DNA from: a virus
Length of the DNA: 64,000 bases
Virus record (IMG/VR): IMGVR_UViG_3300023181_000004
Coordinates: 1-64,000 of that record
Strand: one strand, 5' to 3'
Part shown: positions 16,534 through 25,144 of the stretch, in pieces
How positions within the stretch are numbered: position 1 is the stretch's first letter
Layout: the number at the start of each line of letters is the position of its first letter
Position numbers and translations under genes: made by a program
The notes under the pieces: model-generated
What the model saw: only the letters and a program-made list of their open reading frames with translations
Told to the model about the DNA's origin: nothing
The model's database searches: none

Positions 16534-16976
16534 TCTCATTCCATGACGTGCGCCGCGCACTTGACAAGCTCGGCATCACTATGAGCAACCTCCAGCTGTC
16601 CAACCTCATGAACGAGGTCGTACCCAATCCGATGTCCGGCCTGTCATGTGCAGGTGCCAACGTGTGGGGCGACAAGAAGTCGATCGACATCGTGGAAGGC
16701 TGGCTGCACAGCGACAGCACCATTCGCCAGTGGCGTGAGCAGGTGGATGCCAACCAGCAGCGCGCCATGCGCGCCGAGGAGCTGGGCATCCAGATGCTCG
16801 CATTCATCGCCAGCCTTGCGAACAGCAACCCCGCCCATAACGCCAGTGCGGCCCTCGCCGGACAGTTCCTCGAAGATCGTGGCATCGAGCCACACGAGGG
16901 CTTCTTCCACACGCAGGACGCCGCGCTCGCCGATGCAAGGACCAAGTTCTATGACGCAGCCCATCCCCGCGCCTAG
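16530..16976 (+). CDS. Hypothetical protein, 148 aa
   Basis: N-terminal HDVRRALDKLGITMSNLQLSNLMNEV looks like a helix-turn-helix or EF-like helical pair; the middle is an Arg/Glu/Ala-rich helix (REQVDANQQRAMRAEELGIQML). ATGA-coupled to the upstream gene. Function unknown. Confidence 0.5.
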   Translation: MISFHDVRRALDKLGITMSNLQLSNLMNEVVPNPMSGLSCAGANVWGDKKSIDIVEGWLHSDSTIRQWREQVDANQQRAMRAEELGIQMLAFIASLANSNPAHNASAALAGQFLEDRGIEPHEGFFHTQDAALADARTKFYDAAHPRA

Positions 16977-17172
16977 CAAGGGCTTCATCCTCGTTCCCGA
17001 CGACCGCATGTTCGAGACGAACTGGCAGGCCGCCGCCGCGGTGCGCCCCGCTTGGGATACGCGCACGCTCGCTCTCGCTCTGACCGAGCTGGCGCCGGGT
17101 GACGAGCTGGAAGTTAGCGACAGCCAGTCCTTCATCGCCCTCTCGGGCAAGACCGTGGAGTTCAAGTCGTGA
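16951..17172 (+). CDS. Hypothetical protein, 73 aa
   Basis: MTQPIPAPSKGFILVPDDRMFE... overlaps the upstream gene by 26 bp. The C-terminal half LTELAPGDELEVSDSQSFIALSGKTVEF forms probable beta strands. No family recognised. Confidence 0.5.
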   Translation: MTQPIPAPSKGFILVPDDRMFETNWQAAAAVRPAWDTRTLALALTELAPGDELEVSDSQSFIALSGKTVEFKS

Positions 17173-17549
17173 ACATTCCCGCCGACGGCCCGCTCAACCC
17201 CAATTATGGCCCATACGTTCGCGGCGCCCAGCCGATCGGAAAGGGCTTCTTCCTCGTCGACCACCAGCGCGGTGTCAAAGGCAAGGGCAAGGTGTGGCGG
17301 CCCGCGATCATTCGCGAGAACCCACGTTACGTGCCCGACAGCCACGACTATCGCACCTGCAACGCATGGCAGCTGGTCGCCGAGGTCAACCCGCAGCTCG
17401 GCAAGTACGTGGTCGACGGCTACGTCAAGGCCACGGTGTGGTGGGACGGTCCTACCGACCAGAAGCGCCGCGGTATCGAGGGCTATTTCCCTGACGAGGC
17501 CGAGGGCGTGCAGTTCATCGTGCGCGTTGCACCTGATCATGTTCAGTGA
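17169..17549 (+). CDS. Hypothetical protein, 126 aa
   Basis: GTG start in a GTGA overlap. Basic N-terminal third (HQRGVKGKGKVWRPAIIRENP), Trp/Tyr-rich beta body. Last confident gene of this sub-array; a 275-bp gap with a weak small frame follows. Confidence 0.5.
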   Translation: MNIPADGPLNPNYGPYVRGAQPIGKGFFLVDHQRGVKGKGKVWRPAIIRENPRYVPDSHDYRTCNAWQLVAEVNPQLGKYVVDGYVKATVWWDGPTDQKRRGIEGYFPDEAEGVQFIVRVAPDHVQ

Positions 17550-17721
17550 CTGTTGCCCGGCTAAGGCCGAGGCGCGCCATTATGGTTTGTTCGAGGGGCC
17601 GGTCGGGGATTACTGGTTTCATGATCATGGATCACCCTGCGAGGGCTGGTCTAAGCCCTCCCTTCGTAGAAGGGGCAAGCAATGGCTGATCCGTTGTTTG
17701 TTGCATGCTTTGAGCGAATAA
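17539..17721 (+). CDS. Doubtful small protein, 60 aa
   Basis: MFSDCCPAKAEARHYGLF... has no ribosome site and mixed codon composition, but it overlaps the previous gene by 11 bp like others in this array. Rich in Cys, His and Trp. It ends at a hairpin. Confidence 0.3.
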   Translation: MFSDCCPAKAEARHYGLFEGPVGDYWFHDHGSPCEGWSKPSLRRRGKQWLIRCLLHALSE

Positions 17722-17736
17722 AGCAACGCGTGCTTT
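17720..17736 (+). terminator. Possible terminator hairpin
   Basis: AAAGCA, loop ACGCG, TGCTTT, then AATT. A weak six-pair stem separating the first sub-array from the motif at 17738. Confidence 0.35.
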
Positions 17737-17737
17737 A

Positions 17738-17761
17738 ATTACCCCGTAGTTTGGTAAGAAC
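17738..17761 (+). promoter_or_regulatory. Conserved intergenic motif, copy 5
   Basis: ATTACCCCGTAGTTT, then GGT, then AAGAAC, oriented to the gene at 17825, 63 bp downstream. It starts a new group of small genes after a gap. Confidence 0.6.
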
Positions 17762-17824
17762 TATCTAGAACTTACTGTCAACGAGGGCCACATTAGGCGT
17801 TCACCAACGGAGAAGAATACGATC

Positions 17825-17989
17825 ATGTCCAGTCTCACCCGCACCATCCAGCGCGCCGCAAAGCGCAGCAAGAACTACCTCGGCCGCGGCGGCAAGCTCG
17901 GGCACACCAACCCGAAGGCACCGACGAAACTTCACAGCCACGCGCGCGCCATGATGAACTTGCGCACCGCCTTGGGAGCACGAGCATGA
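17825..17989 (+). CDS. Small strongly basic protein, 54 aa
   Basis: MSSLTRTIQRAAKRSKNYLG... contains about 13 Arg/Lys and several His. The charge suggests nucleic-acid binding. The start has GAGAAGAATACGATC upstream. ATGA overlap with the next gene. Confidence 0.6.
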   Translation: MSSLTRTIQRAAKRSKNYLGRGGKLGHTNPKAPTKLHSHARAMMNLRTALGARA

Positions 17990-18123
17990 TCTGTTCACCC
18001 TATCGCACCAGCGTGACCGCCGCCATGCAGGACGAGGGCAAGCGCGTCGAGCCGTCGCTGCGCAACGGCCGGGCCAAGTCCGGTTGCGCCAAGCACCACC
18101 AGGGCAAGGCAGACGAGAAGTGA
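17986..18123 (+). CDS. Small protein, 45 aa
   Basis: MICSPYRTSVTAAMQDEGKRVEP... is basic and contains two Cys and two His. Both ends overlap neighbouring genes (ATGA, GTGA). No family recognised. Confidence 0.5.
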   Translation: MICSPYRTSVTAAMQDEGKRVEPSLRNGRAKSGCAKHHQGKADEK

Positions 18124-18707
18124 TCGGCGTCGGCTCGCGCGTCTTCTACGTCGGGAAGAACCGAAACGATTGGCTCGGTATTCCTGCCGAGGTGACGCAC
18201 CTCACCGATAAGCGTCGCTATGCCGAACTCAAATTCGATCGCGATTGGACGGCATATGGCGTCACAAACAACTGCGGTCGCTCTGTTCCTGTCGAAGATC
18301 TCAAGGAGATTACCGTGATCAACCCCAAGCGCCCGGTGCAGACCACCGAGAACCCGCCGCGCGAGTGCCGCACCATCGGCCTGCTCGAACGTGTCGAGGG
18401 CACTGTGACGATGTTGATCGCCGTGCCGTGGAACAGCTACGATGGCATGCCGATGCGCGCACCGCAGGAGGTCGAGATCGATCTGAGCGGCAAGGTCATC
18501 AACGGCACGCATGGCACCGGCCTCACGTTCATGAACGTGCCCAAGGTCGAGAGCGGGTTCTATCCGGTCGACAAAATGGGCCTGCCCACCGGTCGTGGTC
18601 TCACTGTCCTCGCCATCGCCATGTCCGACTATCCGGGCGTCAACCAGTTCATGGAGATCGTCCGCGTCGACGGTGCTCCCACGGAGGCCAAATACCATGC
18701 ACGCTGA
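18120..18707 (+). CDS. Hypothetical protein with SH3/KOW-like start, 195 aa
   Basis: GTG start in an AAGTGA overlap. The first 60 residues (IGVGSRVFYVGKNRNDWLGIPAEVTHL) look like a small SH3-like barrel; the rest is beta-rich (VTMLIAVPWNSYDGMPMRAPQEVEIDLSG). Several neighbours (19067, 19906, 40968, 53827) start with a similar pattern of G-D-K/R-V. Function unknown. Confidence 0.5.
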   Translation: MIGVGSRVFYVGKNRNDWLGIPAEVTHLTDKRRYAELKFDRDWTAYGVTNNCGRSVPVEDLKEITVINPKRPVQTTENPPRECRTIGLLERVEGTVTMLIAVPWNSYDGMPMRAPQEVEIDLSGKVINGTHGTGLTFMNVPKVESGFYPVDKMGLPTGRGLTVLAIAMSDYPGVNQFMEIVRVDGAPTEAKYHAR

Positions 18708-18933
18708 CCTCACCCTCGCGCCGAACGTGACCGATCGCACCATGCGTCGGGCGGTGATGGCCGCAGTCAAGACCGGCACGGCGACGTGCTCGGTCGGCCT
18801 CGTGGACGGCACCGTCCACGACTTCACCATCACCGAGGTGATGCACGACGCGTTGCTGGGCGCCCGTGTCGCCGCGCCGTCCAAGGCGTGCCTGATCCAG
18901 TTCTCGGGCATCACCACGATCGAGTTCGGCTGA
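18697..18933 (+). CDS. Hypothetical protein, 78 aa
   Basis: MHADLTLAPNVTDRTMRRAVMAAV... overlaps the gene before by 11 bp and the next by 1. Beta-rich C-terminus. No family recognised. Confidence 0.5.
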   Translation: MHADLTLAPNVTDRTMRRAVMAAVKTGTATCSVGLVDGTVHDFTITEVMHDALLGARVAAPSKACLIQFSGITTIEFG

Positions 18934-19091
18934 TGCGTGGACCTGCCGACATGCTCGGCCACCTCTCGGGGCCGCGACGCATCGTTCGTGAGACCCCGCT
19001 CGGGCGCATCATGGTGCCTGAGCCGCTGCGCGTTGCCCGTGTCGTCGATCCCAAGGAGATGTTCAAATGTCAGGCACCAAGCTCGACCTGA
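18933..19091 (+). CDS. Small basic protein, 52 aa
   Basis: MRGPADMLGHLSGPRRIVRE... starts in a TGATG overlap and ends 25 bp into the next gene. Arg-rich with no clear fold. Confidence 0.45.
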   Translation: MRGPADMLGHLSGPRRIVRETPLGRIMVPEPLRVARVVDPKEMFKCQAPSST

Positions 19092-19909
19092 CGTTCCGCG
19101 TCGGCGACAAGATCAAGTTCAACCGCATTGAGGTCAACACGGCAGAACGTTTCCTTGCCCAACACGGCATGCCGGGCGAGATTGGGGCACTCGAAGGTGA
19201 GCGCGCCACCGTGCGGTGGAAACATGGGCCTCGTTTGGCAGATTACACGCAGTCGGAAATCCCGCTGCGAGACCTGAGCTTTGCTTGTCACAATCACGGC
19301 GCGCCGTTCGAGAAGATCATCCTCGACGAGGATGAGGCATACAAGGACGGCTACCACTCGGGTCTTGCAATCGGATTGGGCATGGACGGCAAATCTTTTT
19401 ACCACGCTGGCGGACCTCACGTTGGTTCGGCACCAAGCCACGGTTGCCGCCATTTGCTGCAACACTACGAGTTCGCAGAACGCAACAACGCGGCATGGCG
19501 CAAGGGCTGGGCCGCAGGACAGGAGCGCGCCAAGATGGCGAAACCACTCGACTTCACCAAGCCGTTGCGCACCGTGAAAGACCACAAGCCGGTGCATTAC
19601 GTCGGCCCGATCAATCCGGATGGTGATGACCATATGGTCAACATCGCCTACGACAACGGCCCGCCGCCGCGCTACGGACAGGTGCCGATCGCCATCGACA
19701 AGTTCGGCTCGCAGGGCCACGGCCACTACGAGAACGTCGTCGAGAACGTGCCGGTGCCGCAGACACGGTACTATGCCTTCGACACCGAGACCCGCTCGGT
19801 TATAATCGACCCCCGTGGTGTTCTCAACGTGCCGCGTAGTGATCGTCACTATCTGCGTGTCGTTTTCCTCGACGGCGTGCCGATCGAGAGCGAGCTGGTG
19901 GCGCCATGA
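19067..19909 (+). CDS. Hypothetical protein, 280 aa
   Basis: N-terminal SH3-like segment (FRVGDKIKFNRIEV), a His-rich middle (CHNHGAPF, HGCRHLLQHYEF) and a beta-rich C-terminus (RYYAFDTETRSVIIDPRGVLN). The His-rich region could bind metal. ATGA-coupled to the next gene, with which it shares the C-terminal plan. Function unknown. Confidence 0.55.
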   Translation: MSGTKLDLTFRVGDKIKFNRIEVNTAERFLAQHGMPGEIGALEGERATVRWKHGPRLADYTQSEIPLRDLSFACHNHGAPFEKIILDEDEAYKDGYHSGLAIGLGMDGKSFYHAGGPHVGSAPSHGCRHLLQHYEFAERNNAAWRKGWAAGQERAKMAKPLDFTKPLRTVKDHKPVHYVGPINPDGDDHMVNIAYDNGPPPRYGQVPIAIDKFGSQGHGHYENVVENVPVPQTRYYAFDTETRSVIIDPRGVLNVPRSDRHYLRVVFLDGVPIESELVAP

Positions 19910-20634
19910 GCAGCGACATGTGCCGCCGCGAGCGTATTCGCTACCAAGGTCAGCTGGGGTGGACCCATTATATCCACCACGATTACATTAACCTTCGCCT
20001 TGACAGCGGTGTTAATCATAGCATCGTTCGTCCAGCAGACGTAGAGTTCGTCACGACGATCGACTGGACCCAGCCGATCGAGTTGGACGACGGCACCCCG
20101 CTGGTCATTCGTAATCCGAACCAAAACGAGCTGTTCGTTGATATTCGCTGCGGGGTCGCCCACGCGCATCCTGCCTTCCCGATCGGTAAGTTTGTCGGGT
20201 CGGCACGGCGCGAAGACGGTCTCGTTATTTCCAACCACAAATATCATGTGAGGAACCGCATCATCATGGCCATTCCCATCAACACTGACGAGCCGCTTGA
20301 ATACGTCTCGGGCACTGAGACGGCTGTTGCCTCGTTCATTACCATCACAAGTGAGGGTCACATCCTCGTCGGACGCGGTGTGGGCCTTGCTGAGAGCCTC
20401 GACTGGTGCATCTTCGACAAGGCCGGCAAGTTCGTTCGCAGCAGCAACGGCCAAGGCACTGGCCTGACTTTGCGCAACAAAATCAACAAGATCGTCCGCA
20501 AGTACAAGGTCGAGACCACGCCGCGCGGCAATTTGCAGTTCATCGAATGTCGGTCCTTCCCGGAAGGCGCCGATTTCGAAGTCGTAACGGAAGGCGACCG
20601 CGTTGTGTCGATCACGCCGAGGGCCGGTCTGTGA
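19906..20634 (+). CDS. Hypothetical protein, 242 aa
   Basis: Two beta-rich segments: residues 12-60 (YQGQLGWTHYIHHDYINLRL) and a C-terminal domain from about 115 (IIMAIPINTDEPLEYVSGTETAVASF). No motif recognised. GTGA overlap with the next gene. Confidence 0.5.
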   Translation: MSSDMCRRERIRYQGQLGWTHYIHHDYINLRLDSGVNHSIVRPADVEFVTTIDWTQPIELDDGTPLVIRNPNQNELFVDIRCGVAHAHPAFPIGKFVGSARREDGLVISNHKYHVRNRIIMAIPINTDEPLEYVSGTETAVASFITITSEGHILVGRGVGLAESLDWCIFDKAGKFVRSSNGQGTGLTLRNKINKIVRKYKVETTPRGNLQFIECRSFPEGADFEVVTEGDRVVSITPRAGL

Positions 20635-20984
20635 CGGTCCTCACAACGGAAGGTCTGGCCGATGCGCTGGGATGCTTCTGGAACGCAGCGATTGGAGCTG
20701 CGCACACGCAGCAGGAGGGCATGGCGACCGCAGCGATCATGGCCGAAGGAATTGCTGCGGTGCAGCACAGGCTCGAAGAACAGAGCGCTGATGATCGCAT
20801 TCAGAAGGCGATCGACATGGCTGTCCAGCACGGCGGCCACGACGGCGCGCACCACAAGGACTGGGTGATCGACCAGATGGTTCGCATCCTTGCAGGCGAT
20901 CGCTACGATCAGATCGTGGCGGAAGCCCGCAGTGGTGAGGACGGCCCCGAAACCTATGATTGGGAGATAGGCATTGCCCCATAA
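20631..20984 (+). CDS. Helical protein, 117 aa
   Basis: GTG start overlapping the previous stop. Mostly helical (LADALGCFWNAAIGAAHTQQ..., RIQKAIDMAVQHGGHDGAHHKDWVIDQMVRIL). The His-rich centre is reminiscent of phage proteins of unknown function with an HGxHDxxHHxxW segment. Confidence 0.5.
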   Translation: MTVLTTEGLADALGCFWNAAIGAAHTQQEGMATAAIMAEGIAAVQHRLEEQSADDRIQKAIDMAVQHGGHDGAHHKDWVIDQMVRILAGDRYDQIVAEARSGEDGPETYDWEIGIAP

Positions 20985-21444
20985 CATTTTCCTGCCGCCG
21001 CTCGATAGCCAGTGGCGCTTCGGCGCCGACTGGACGCCGACTGGCGAGTTCCTCTCATCCTCCTACAACGAGGAGACCTTGTGGGGTTGGAGTGGGCGTT
21101 ATTCCGGCTCGATCGAAGCATGGAAGAAGGCCACCGGCGACAACACCAACGACGATGCCCACGCGCCGGGCGGGTGGCTTGATCGGCTGCGGACGTGGGA
21201 GGCCAAGTTCAAGGAAGAATATGGCACGCCCGAGTTCGTCGCTGGGACCATCTTCCAGATGGAACGCTATCACATCAGCCGCTCGGGCGAGGATCAAATC
21301 ACCGTCAAGGTGCTGTTGTCGCCCGACAAGCGGCTCACGCCCAAGAAGCAGGGCGGCATCATGCGCGGCGCCGGTCGGTTATATTTCAGCCTCGCGCAGT
21401 TCAACACGCTGCCAGATTTGGAGCAAGTCCATGACCTGTCTTGA
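20974..21444 (+). CDS. Hypothetical protein, 156 aa
   Basis: TTG start chosen because it overlaps the upstream gene by 11 bp and continues the array. The C-terminal half (TIFQMERYHISRSGEDQITVKVLLSP, KKQGGIMRGAGRLYFSLAQF) is beta-rich. No family recognised. Confidence 0.45.
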   Translation: MPHNIFLPPLDSQWRFGADWTPTGEFLSSSYNEETLWGWSGRYSGSIEAWKKATGDNTNDDAHAPGGWLDRLRTWEAKFKEEYGTPEFVAGTIFQMERYHISRSGEDQITVKVLLSPDKRLTPKKQGGIMRGAGRLYFSLAQFNTLPDLEQVHDLS

Positions 21445-22093
21445 AGAAGTCACGGCGCTTTGCGTGACGCTCGGTCTTTCGACCGACTACGACGAGAAGC
21501 AGACAGCGCCGATCGGCAACGGAACGACGCAGTCTCAGACGATCGAGAGCCACGCTGGGCGGCTGACGCGCCGACTGGAAGAGCACCTCGGCCTGATCCC
21601 GCAGGGGCAGCTCGGCGTGCGCGTTCGCGCTATCAAGACGATCCTTTCGTCGCCGCTTGGCAAGGCGGTAAAAAGCAAAGCGCGGATCATCCTGTTCACC
21701 GGCCATTACAGCCCCGCGCTGTGTCGTCTCCATCCCGATCTGCTGTTCGTCTTCGGCGACAACACGATCCGCGAGGGCTGCGGCGGGCAGGCGGCGATCC
21801 GGCGCGAGCCGAACGCTGTCGGCGTGGCGACGAAATGTTTGCCATCGAGCAATCCCGACGCGTTTTTCAAGGACGGCTACCCCGCCGACATGGGCGTGGT
21901 CTGCGAAGATCTGATGCGTCTGGAGATGAAGATCAAGGACGGCAAGCGCGTCGTCCTGCCCATGACGCCTGAGGGTCGCATCAGCCTCGGATGCGGCCTC
22001 GCCAATCTGCCCTACCATGCACCGCTCATCTACATGATGATCGAACGCTGGTTTGGTCGGATGACCAAGATGTACCCCTCGACCGGAGCATAA
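21431..22093 (+). CDS. Conserved phage protein with FVFGDN..GGQA motif, 220 aa
   Basis: Residues about 90-210 match a widespread phage domain: HPDLLFVFGDNTIREGCGGQ, then a PNAVGVATKC segment and GLANLPYHAPLIY. From memory this corresponds to the DUF7831 group. The Gly-rich pattern suggests nucleotide or ADP-ribose binding, but no activity is established to my knowledge. The N-terminal 90 residues are helical and separate. Confidence 0.65.
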   Translation: MTCLEEVTALCVTLGLSTDYDEKQTAPIGNGTTQSQTIESHAGRLTRRLEEHLGLIPQGQLGVRVRAIKTILSSPLGKAVKSKARIILFTGHYSPALCRLHPDLLFVFGDNTIREGCGGQAAIRREPNAVGVATKCLPSSNPDAFFKDGYPADMGVVCEDLMRLEMKIKDGKRVVLPMTPEGRISLGCGLANLPYHAPLIYMMIERWFGRMTKMYPSTGA

Positions 22094-22097
22094 TCCC

Positions 22098-24068
22098 ATG
22101 ACCTTCAAGACCTTCGCCGCCGCAGTCCACGCTCAGTACGAGCGCATGTCGAAGCACGAGCTGTTCGTGGTCGACACCGGCGATCTTTTCGAGACGTATC
22201 TCGCCGCCTTCCCCGAAGGCACGGACCCGATCTACCGCGTTCGCACCGTCCACGATTGCAACGCCGACAAGAACTTCATCCGCCGCCTTGGCAATCTGAT
22301 CATGCTCGGTGACAACGGCGAGCGTATTTCGGTGTGGGACTGGGTCGGCGCTCTGCCTTATCCCTACGACCTCGTCGCAGTCCGCCTGTCGAACGTCGTT
22401 CAGCAGGCACCGATTAAGTCGGTCTTCCGCACCAAGGAGAAGCTGTTCGGCAGCGCGCCGAACCGCGACAACCACGACGAGTCGATCGTGTGGGACCACT
22501 TCATGGGCAAGGTCGCCAGCCGTCACCACAGCACGACGCCAGACAAGCTGCGCGGCGAGCGCGACGCCATCGCGCAGGTGCTGCACCGCGGTCTCGACGA
22601 GCTGAACGCCTCCGACATGGAGACCGTGCTCGACCTGATCGAGGCCAAGGCGTTGTACCGTGGTGAAGAGCACGTCGCGTCGATCAAGGGCTTCCGCCAG
22701 TTGCAGGCCGGCTACGTCACGGCAGCGGATCGCGATGCCTTCGTGTGGTCGCATCTGGATGACCGGAACGCGCGCTTCCGCAATACGGTGATCGGCACGC
22801 TGCTGACCGACCTCGCCGAGGGCGTCGAGCTGGAGAAGGCCGTCAAGAAGTTCGAGGCGAAGGTGGCGCCCGAGAACTACAAGCGTCCCACCGCGCTCAT
22901 CACGCCGAAGATGATCGAGCAGGCGGTCGAGACGCTCAACACGCTCGGCCTGACCGACGCCATCGAGCGCCGCTACGCGGTGATCGAGGATGTGGCCGTG
23001 GGCGACGTGCTGTTCGTCGACAACGAGGTGCGCGGCAAGATGAAGGGCGGCCTCGCCGATCTGCTGATGAGCAGCGCTAAGGTCAAGAGCTTGGCCTATG
23101 ATCTTGCCTACAGCGCTCCGATCTCGATCGAGGACTTCATGGCGCTCGGCTCGAAGAAGATCGAGCTAGTGGTCGGCAACGACCAGCTGCGCAACTTCGT
23201 CAGCCTCACCGCACCGGTCCACGCCGACAGCGGCCTGTTGTTCAAGTGGAACAATGAGTTCGCATGGATGTACGACGGCGAGCTGGCCGACACTGGCATG
23301 CGTGAACGTGTCAAGGCGGCGGGCGGTAAGGTCGACGGTGAAATGCGCGTCAGCCTCGGGTGGTTCAACGGTGACGATCTCGATCTTCATTGTGACCTGC
23401 CGAACCGTCAACATGTTTATTTCCACAATAAGATGGGCATTCTCGATATCGACATGAACGCCGGTGGTCCGCGCAATTCGGTTGATCCGGTCGAGAACAT
23501 GGCATGGGCGCGTGTGCCGGTGGATGGCGATTATAAATTCACCGTCAATCAGTACACACAGCGGACCCGTGACAAGGTCGGATTCAATCTGGAGATCGAG
23601 GTGCTCGGCCAGCTGACCCAGCTGTCCTACGGCAAGAACATGCCGACCGGCACGAATATCACCGTGACCGTGACGATCAAGGACGGCAAGCTGGCCGGTA
23701 TCAAGCATGGCTCGGATATAACCAGCACGAGCGCACCGACCGAGAAGTGGGGCGTCAAGACGCTCACGCCGATCCGCGTCGACACCATCATGCTGTCGCC
23801 CAACTATTGGGACGGCGCTGGCGGCATCGGCAATCGCCACTGGTTCTTCATGCTAGACGGCGTGAAGAACCCCGAGGCCACCCGTGGCTTCGTCAACGAG
23901 TACCTGCGTGGGTCGCTTGACCCGCACCGGAAGGTCTTCGAGGTTCTGTCCTCCAAGACCAAGTGCCCGCCGTCCGACAGGCAGCTGTCTGGCGTCGGTT
24001 TTTCGTCAACCCGCGGTGACAAGGTGATCGCTATCGCCGATGGCCGCACGTATGAGGTGAAGTTCTGA
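22098..24068 (+). CDS. Large protein with DUF2135-like beta domain, 656 aa
   Basis: Residues 1-300 are helical, with an EGVELEKAVKKFEAKVAPENYKRPTALITPKMIEQAVETL segment found in large phage proteins. Around residues 405-520 is a beta domain with LGWFNGDDLDLHCDLPNRQH, then VYFHNKMGILDIDMNAGG, closely resembling DUF2135/YfaP-type calcium-binding beta domains. The last 130 residues (LSPNYWDGAGGIGNRHWFFML) complete the body. It is the largest gene of the array and is TGATG-coupled to the next gene. Role unknown; a virion or host-interaction protein is possible. Confidence 0.6.
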   Translation: MTFKTFAAAVHAQYERMSKHELFVVDTGDLFETYLAAFPEGTDPIYRVRTVHDCNADKNFIRRLGNLIMLGDNGERISVWDWVGALPYPYDLVAVRLSNVVQQAPIKSVFRTKEKLFGSAPNRDNHDESIVWDHFMGKVASRHHSTTPDKLRGERDAIAQVLHRGLDELNASDMETVLDLIEAKALYRGEEHVASIKGFRQLQAGYVTAADRDAFVWSHLDDRNARFRNTVIGTLLTDLAEGVELEKAVKKFEAKVAPENYKRPTALITPKMIEQAVETLNTLGLTDAIERRYAVIEDVAVGDVLFVDNEVRGKMKGGLADLLMSSAKVKSLAYDLAYSAPISIEDFMALGSKKIELVVGNDQLRNFVSLTAPVHADSGLLFKWNNEFAWMYDGELADTGMRERVKAAGGKVDGEMRVSLGWFNGDDLDLHCDLPNRQHVYFHNKMGILDIDMNAGGPRNSVDPVENMAWARVPVDGDYKFTVNQYTQRTRDKVGFNLEIEVLGQLTQLSYGKNMPTGTNITVTVTIKDGKLAGIKHGSDITSTSAPTEKWGVKTLTPIRVDTIMLSPNYWDGAGGIGNRHWFFMLDGVKNPEATRGFVNEYLRGSLDPHRKVFEVLSSKTKCPPSDRQLSGVGFSSTRGDKVIAIADGRTYEVKF

Positions 24069-24478
24069 TGCCCAACATCTTCGAGACCGCCGCGCGCAAG
24101 CAGTTCCGCTTCCGCTCGGCCGCCGGCCTGCTCACGACCGAGCAGCTGTTCGGCCTGCCGCTGACCTCGACCACGGGGAAGGCCAACCTGAACGACATTG
24201 CCGTCGGCATCGCCGATGAACTCGACAAGACCGGCGCGCGCTCGTTCGTCACCACCGCCAAGACCGACCCGGCCAAGGTCGAGCTGAACGAGAAGCTGGA
24301 GGTGGTCAAGTTCGTGATCGCCGATCGCGAGGCGGCCAACGCGGACGCGGCCACGAAGGCCGAGAAGCGCCGCCAGCGCGACGTCCTGCTCGATGCGATC
24401 GCTGCGGCGGACGCCCGCGAACTGGGCGCCAAGTCCGGCGACGAGCTGCGCAAGCAGCTGGCCGCGCTGGACGACTAG
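24068..24478 (+). CDS. Helical protein paired with the 656-aa gene, 136 aa
   Basis: MPNIFETAARKQFRFRSAAGLLTTEQLFGLPL then a long Lys/Ala/Glu-rich helix. This pattern (RFxSxxGxLTxEQLWDLPL) is common in phage genes that accompany the large beta protein upstream. It overlaps the upstream stop by one base. Function unknown. Confidence 0.6.
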   Translation: MPNIFETAARKQFRFRSAAGLLTTEQLFGLPLTSTTGKANLNDIAVGIADELDKTGARSFVTTAKTDPAKVELNEKLEVVKFVIADREAANADAATKAEKRRQRDVLLDAIAAADARELGAKSGDELRKQLAALDD

Positions 24479-24482
24479 GGTC

Positions 24483-25091
24483 ATGGACCCGAACAATGGT
24501 CGCTACCTGATGGTGGGTAGCGACTGCGTCTACGAGGGAGGCCTTGCCTCCCTCGTCGGCAAGACCTGCACCATCACCAAGCTGACCTCGCCTCGGCGCG
24601 GTTCGGCGAACAAGCACCTCGTGCTTGCCCGTTTCGATTACGACGCTCGGGAGCGCGTCGTAGATATTCGCAACCTCGCTCCCAAGGGAAGTCCAATGTC
24701 CAAGCTCGCAAACTTCAAGACCCTCGTCAGCACCGCCATCACGGCGCTGCTCAAGCCCCTCGACGCCGACAGCGCCAAGGAACAGGCCGTGCGCAAGCTC
24801 GGCGTCGCGGCGGAGATCGTCCGCATGGGCGAAGCCGCCAAGAAGAAGGCCAAGACCGAACTGACCACGCTCGGCATCATCACCGGTGACGTGCAGAACG
24901 GCGTGGTCTTCGACAGCCCTCGCTACGTCGTCACCGCGACGACCAAGGCGGCCAGCAGCCGCATCGACGCGGCGCTGATCGAAGATGCACTGGTGCGCGA
25001 AGGCGTCTCCGCCGCCGGCCGTCGGCGTTTCATCAGCGCCGTCACGGTCGAGAGCAAGGCTGCGACGTCGTTCGCAGTCGAGTCCAAGTAA
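24483..25091 (+). CDS. Hypothetical protein with possible internal start, 202 aa
   Basis: Residues 1-70 form an SH3-like domain (YLMVGSDCVYEGGLASLVGKTCTITKL). Residue 72 is a methionine with AAGGGAAGTCCA before it, a better ribosome site than that of the first ATG, so a separate 131-aa helical protein (MSKLANFKTLVSTAITALLK...) could be made from 24696. A hairpin follows the stop. Confidence 0.5.
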   Translation: MDPNNGRYLMVGSDCVYEGGLASLVGKTCTITKLTSPRRGSANKHLVLARFDYDARERVVDIRNLAPKGSPMSKLANFKTLVSTAITALLKPLDADSAKEQAVRKLGVAAEIVRMGEAAKKKAKTELTTLGIITGDVQNGVVFDSPRYVVTATTKAASSRIDAALIEDALVREGVSAAGRRRFISAVTVESKAATSFAVESK

Positions 25092-25098
25092 CCACCTA

Positions 25099-25126
25099 GG
25101 GTGACGCAGTATTCGCTGCGTCACCC
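25099..25126 (+). terminator. Perfect hairpin, probable terminator
   Basis: GGGTGACGCAG, loop TATTCG, CTGCGTCACCC. An 11-bp stem just after the stop, followed by AAAGTACAGG rather than a T tract. Confidence 0.5.
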
Positions 25127-25130
25127 AAAG

Positions 25131-25141
25131 TACAGGGTAGT
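25131..25141 (+). promoter_or_regulatory. Partial copy of the intergenic motif
   Basis: TACAGGGTAGT matches the core but lacks the trailing TTT and GAAATC, and lies only 4 bp before the next ATG. It may be an operator-only form or a relic. Confidence 0.35.
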
Positions 25142-25144
25142 GTC

